Shown here in pieces: positions 63,901-64,000 of a stretch of 64,000 nt of DNA. The notes under the pieces were generated by a model, which saw nothing but the letters and a program-made list of their open reading frames with translations, ran no database searches and was not told the origin of the DNA. Position 1 is the stretch's first letter. Each line of letters opens with the position of its first letter. The stretch covers positions 551,913 through 615,912 of the forward strand of contig NZ_PVTR01000001.1 in assembly GCF_003003005.1 (NCBI RefSeq), in the 5' to 3' direction. A program made the position numbers and the translations under genes. This DNA comes from Mongoliibacter ruber (GTDB taxonomy: Bacteria; Bacteroidota; Bacteroidia; Cytophagales; Cyclobacteriaceae).

Positions 63901-64000
63901 AACTCAAAGCTTCCAGCTTCAGCAGCATTCCAGTTTGCCGTGAAAGGTGCTGAATTGTCAGATCCGATCAGGCTACCGTTGACATAGAAGTCAACTTTAG
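60975..64000 (-). CDS. Giant T9SS-secreted protein with tandem Ig-like repeats (5' end beyond window)
   Basis: At least 1008 aa are in the window and the frame stays open to its edge. From the distal side, 94-residue Big_9-type Ig domains (LPEVSITSP, ITKVDFYVNGSLIGSDN, FELTAVATDDR) repeat almost identically four and a half times. Further, more divergent Ig-like domains follow (for example APEVRILSPNEGEEI, IPEVIIISPGFGQEF, NFRIVDPIRDAVF, GSIRIKASKSEIVEG). The protein ends with a T9SS type A sorting domain (KVGPNPTSDFLNLIF, NGVVHDVYTF, LKNGAYMLNLFHKNRKIANKRFIKRR in parts, with FIKRR last). It is an extracellular, probably adhesive or glycan-binding protein. Confidence 0.9.
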   Translation of the reverse strand, partial: KVDFYVNGSLIGSDNSAPFTANWNAAEAGSFEFTAVATDDRNGKTTSAAVTVTVIADNVLPEVSITSPAAGTEYAIGEAVTIIADATDADGTITKVDFYVNGGLIRSDNTAPFTANWNATEAGNFELTAVATDDRNGKTTSAAVTVTVIADNILPEVSITSPANGTEYAIGESVTITADATDADGAITKVDFYVNGSLIGSDNTAPFTANWNATGSGNFELTAVATDDRNGETTSAAVTVTVIADNVLPEVSITSPAAGTEYAIGEAVTITADATDADGAITKVDFYVNGSLIGSDNTAPYTINWNAIEAGNFELTAVATDDRNGKTTSAAVTVTVIADNILPEVSITSPANGSEYAIGESVTITADATDADGSITKVDFYVNGSLIGTSSDAPFTANWNATEAGNFELTAVATDDRGGETTSAAVIVTVVENQLVKPLSIKITSPSQNEVFARNAMVNFEVEIESDSEIEKVEYFRNNILIGASEEGNFSLSWRAMNMGNLNIRATVTDIEGQIASSEVLRIRVENNVAPEVRILSPNEGEEIILGTPIEISAEAFDSDGSIDYVEFYANDKLIGVSNEEPYSIIWTEAIRGPYSFTAKAFDDRGASSTSAPVSVVIINNEEEPDSEDGESEIPEVIIISPGFGQEFESGTEIPLIIMLDGDASLVEKVEYFANGQLIGVSNQDPFNFNWIASMTGEIELVAVAYGFDNEKRSISEAQMIKIVQPQTNFRIVDPIRDAVFIAGSDILIRVSLPMISNEVEKVEYFRGNQKIGETTQDPYSFVWANVSQGQYSLVARLVFKDGTSELSIPVRISVIPRNNGSIRIKASKSEIVEGASLELNVETNDVSKHVDLVDIYMNDELIGQLDEEPYMLKLDELPVGEHKFVARGKSKNAKSQVYYSEEINVRVLPRSEYNIDIPDILLEIKVGPNPTSDFLNLIFENLDSDESYEFTVQIVAMNGVVHDVYTFVQNGKVSTLDVNHLKNGAYMLNLFHKNRKIANKRFIKRR
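62705..64000 (-). repeat. 282-bp tandem repeats encoding identical Ig domains
   Basis: Period 282 nt (94 codons). Corresponding points fall at 62872, 63154, 63436 and 63718 and the array runs off the window. Copies differ at only a few positions each (e.g. PANGTEY/PAAGTEY, SGNFE/EAGNFE), indicating recent expansion or gene conversion. Confidence 0.92.

Noticed and set aside
62872..63987. Repeated 75-89-aa plus-strand ORFs starting MI(A/V/D)PSASVASA
   Set aside because: They are exact antisense shadows of the 282-bp repeats of the giant minus-strand gene and recur only because the repeats do.
62705..64000. CRISPR-like array
   Set aside because: The 282-nt units are coding, contiguous and without unique spacers.

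Overview
The window reads as a chromosome segment of a Bacteroidota bacterium, most likely a Cytophagales/Cyclobacteriaceae relative. This is an inference from gene content: a C-terminal type IX secretion (T9SS) sorting domain, many short-signal lipoproteins, FISUMP and DUF1573 proteins, a DUF6526 protein, AT-rich spacers, few Shine-Dalgarno sites, and occasional TAnnTTTG-like -7 elements. No rRNA, tRNA or CRISPR array was seen.

Layout. 1-2.1 kb: the 3' end of a glutaryl-CoA dehydrogenase-like gene, an Ig-like lipoprotein and a decayed thioredoxin-like gene. 2.1-10 kb: a lineage-specific patch with two duplicated subtilisin-like lipoprotein genes that have lost catalytic residues (one also carries an in-frame amber stop), a FISUMP lipoprotein, a LuxR-type response regulator, an AraC regulator and a paralogue of that regulator without a DNA-binding domain. 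A 14-nt motif recurs upstream of three of these genes. 10-18.5 kb: ordinary housekeeping genes (YtxH, DUF1573, trpS, a polysaccharide deacetylase, DUF6526, SnoaL-like, beta-barrel, thioredoxin, mnmE).

18.47-26.57 kb: an ~8.1 kb integrated element inserted at the 3' end of mnmE, bounded by 18-nt imperfect direct repeats (16/18). It encodes two MerR/Xis-type helix-turn-helix proteins, a tyrosine recombinase with proline at the usual ArgI position, a D5/P4-type primase-helicase, a zinc-ribbon replication-associated protein and several unknowns. No relaxase, capsid or obvious cargo gene is visible.

26.9-31.4 kb: an ATP-grasp protein followed by a 664-aa protein with a papain-like Gln/Cys/His/Asn signature, translationally coupled to a stand-alone alanine racemase. 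This is my best candidate for an uncharacterised amidoligase/peptide system. 31.6-35.6 kb: a LysR regulator divergent from a small unknown protein and an SbtA-type bicarbonate transporter, then a CAP-domain lipoprotein and an ROK-type kinase.

35.7-59.1 kb: an exopolysaccharide/capsule locus of the Wzx/Wzy type. It has an initiating sugar transferase, sugar-modifying oxidoreductases, Wza- and Wzc-like export proteins, a cytidylyltransferase (rfbF), nucleotide-sugar enzymes, an asparagine synthetase, four glycosyltransferases, a polymerase, a flippase and a polysaccharide-lyase-like protein. It is arranged as two converging operons meeting near 44.14 kb. 59.8-64 kb: a lipoprotein and the C-terminal part of a giant T9SS-secreted adhesin-like protein with nearly identical 282-nt tandem repeats running off the window.
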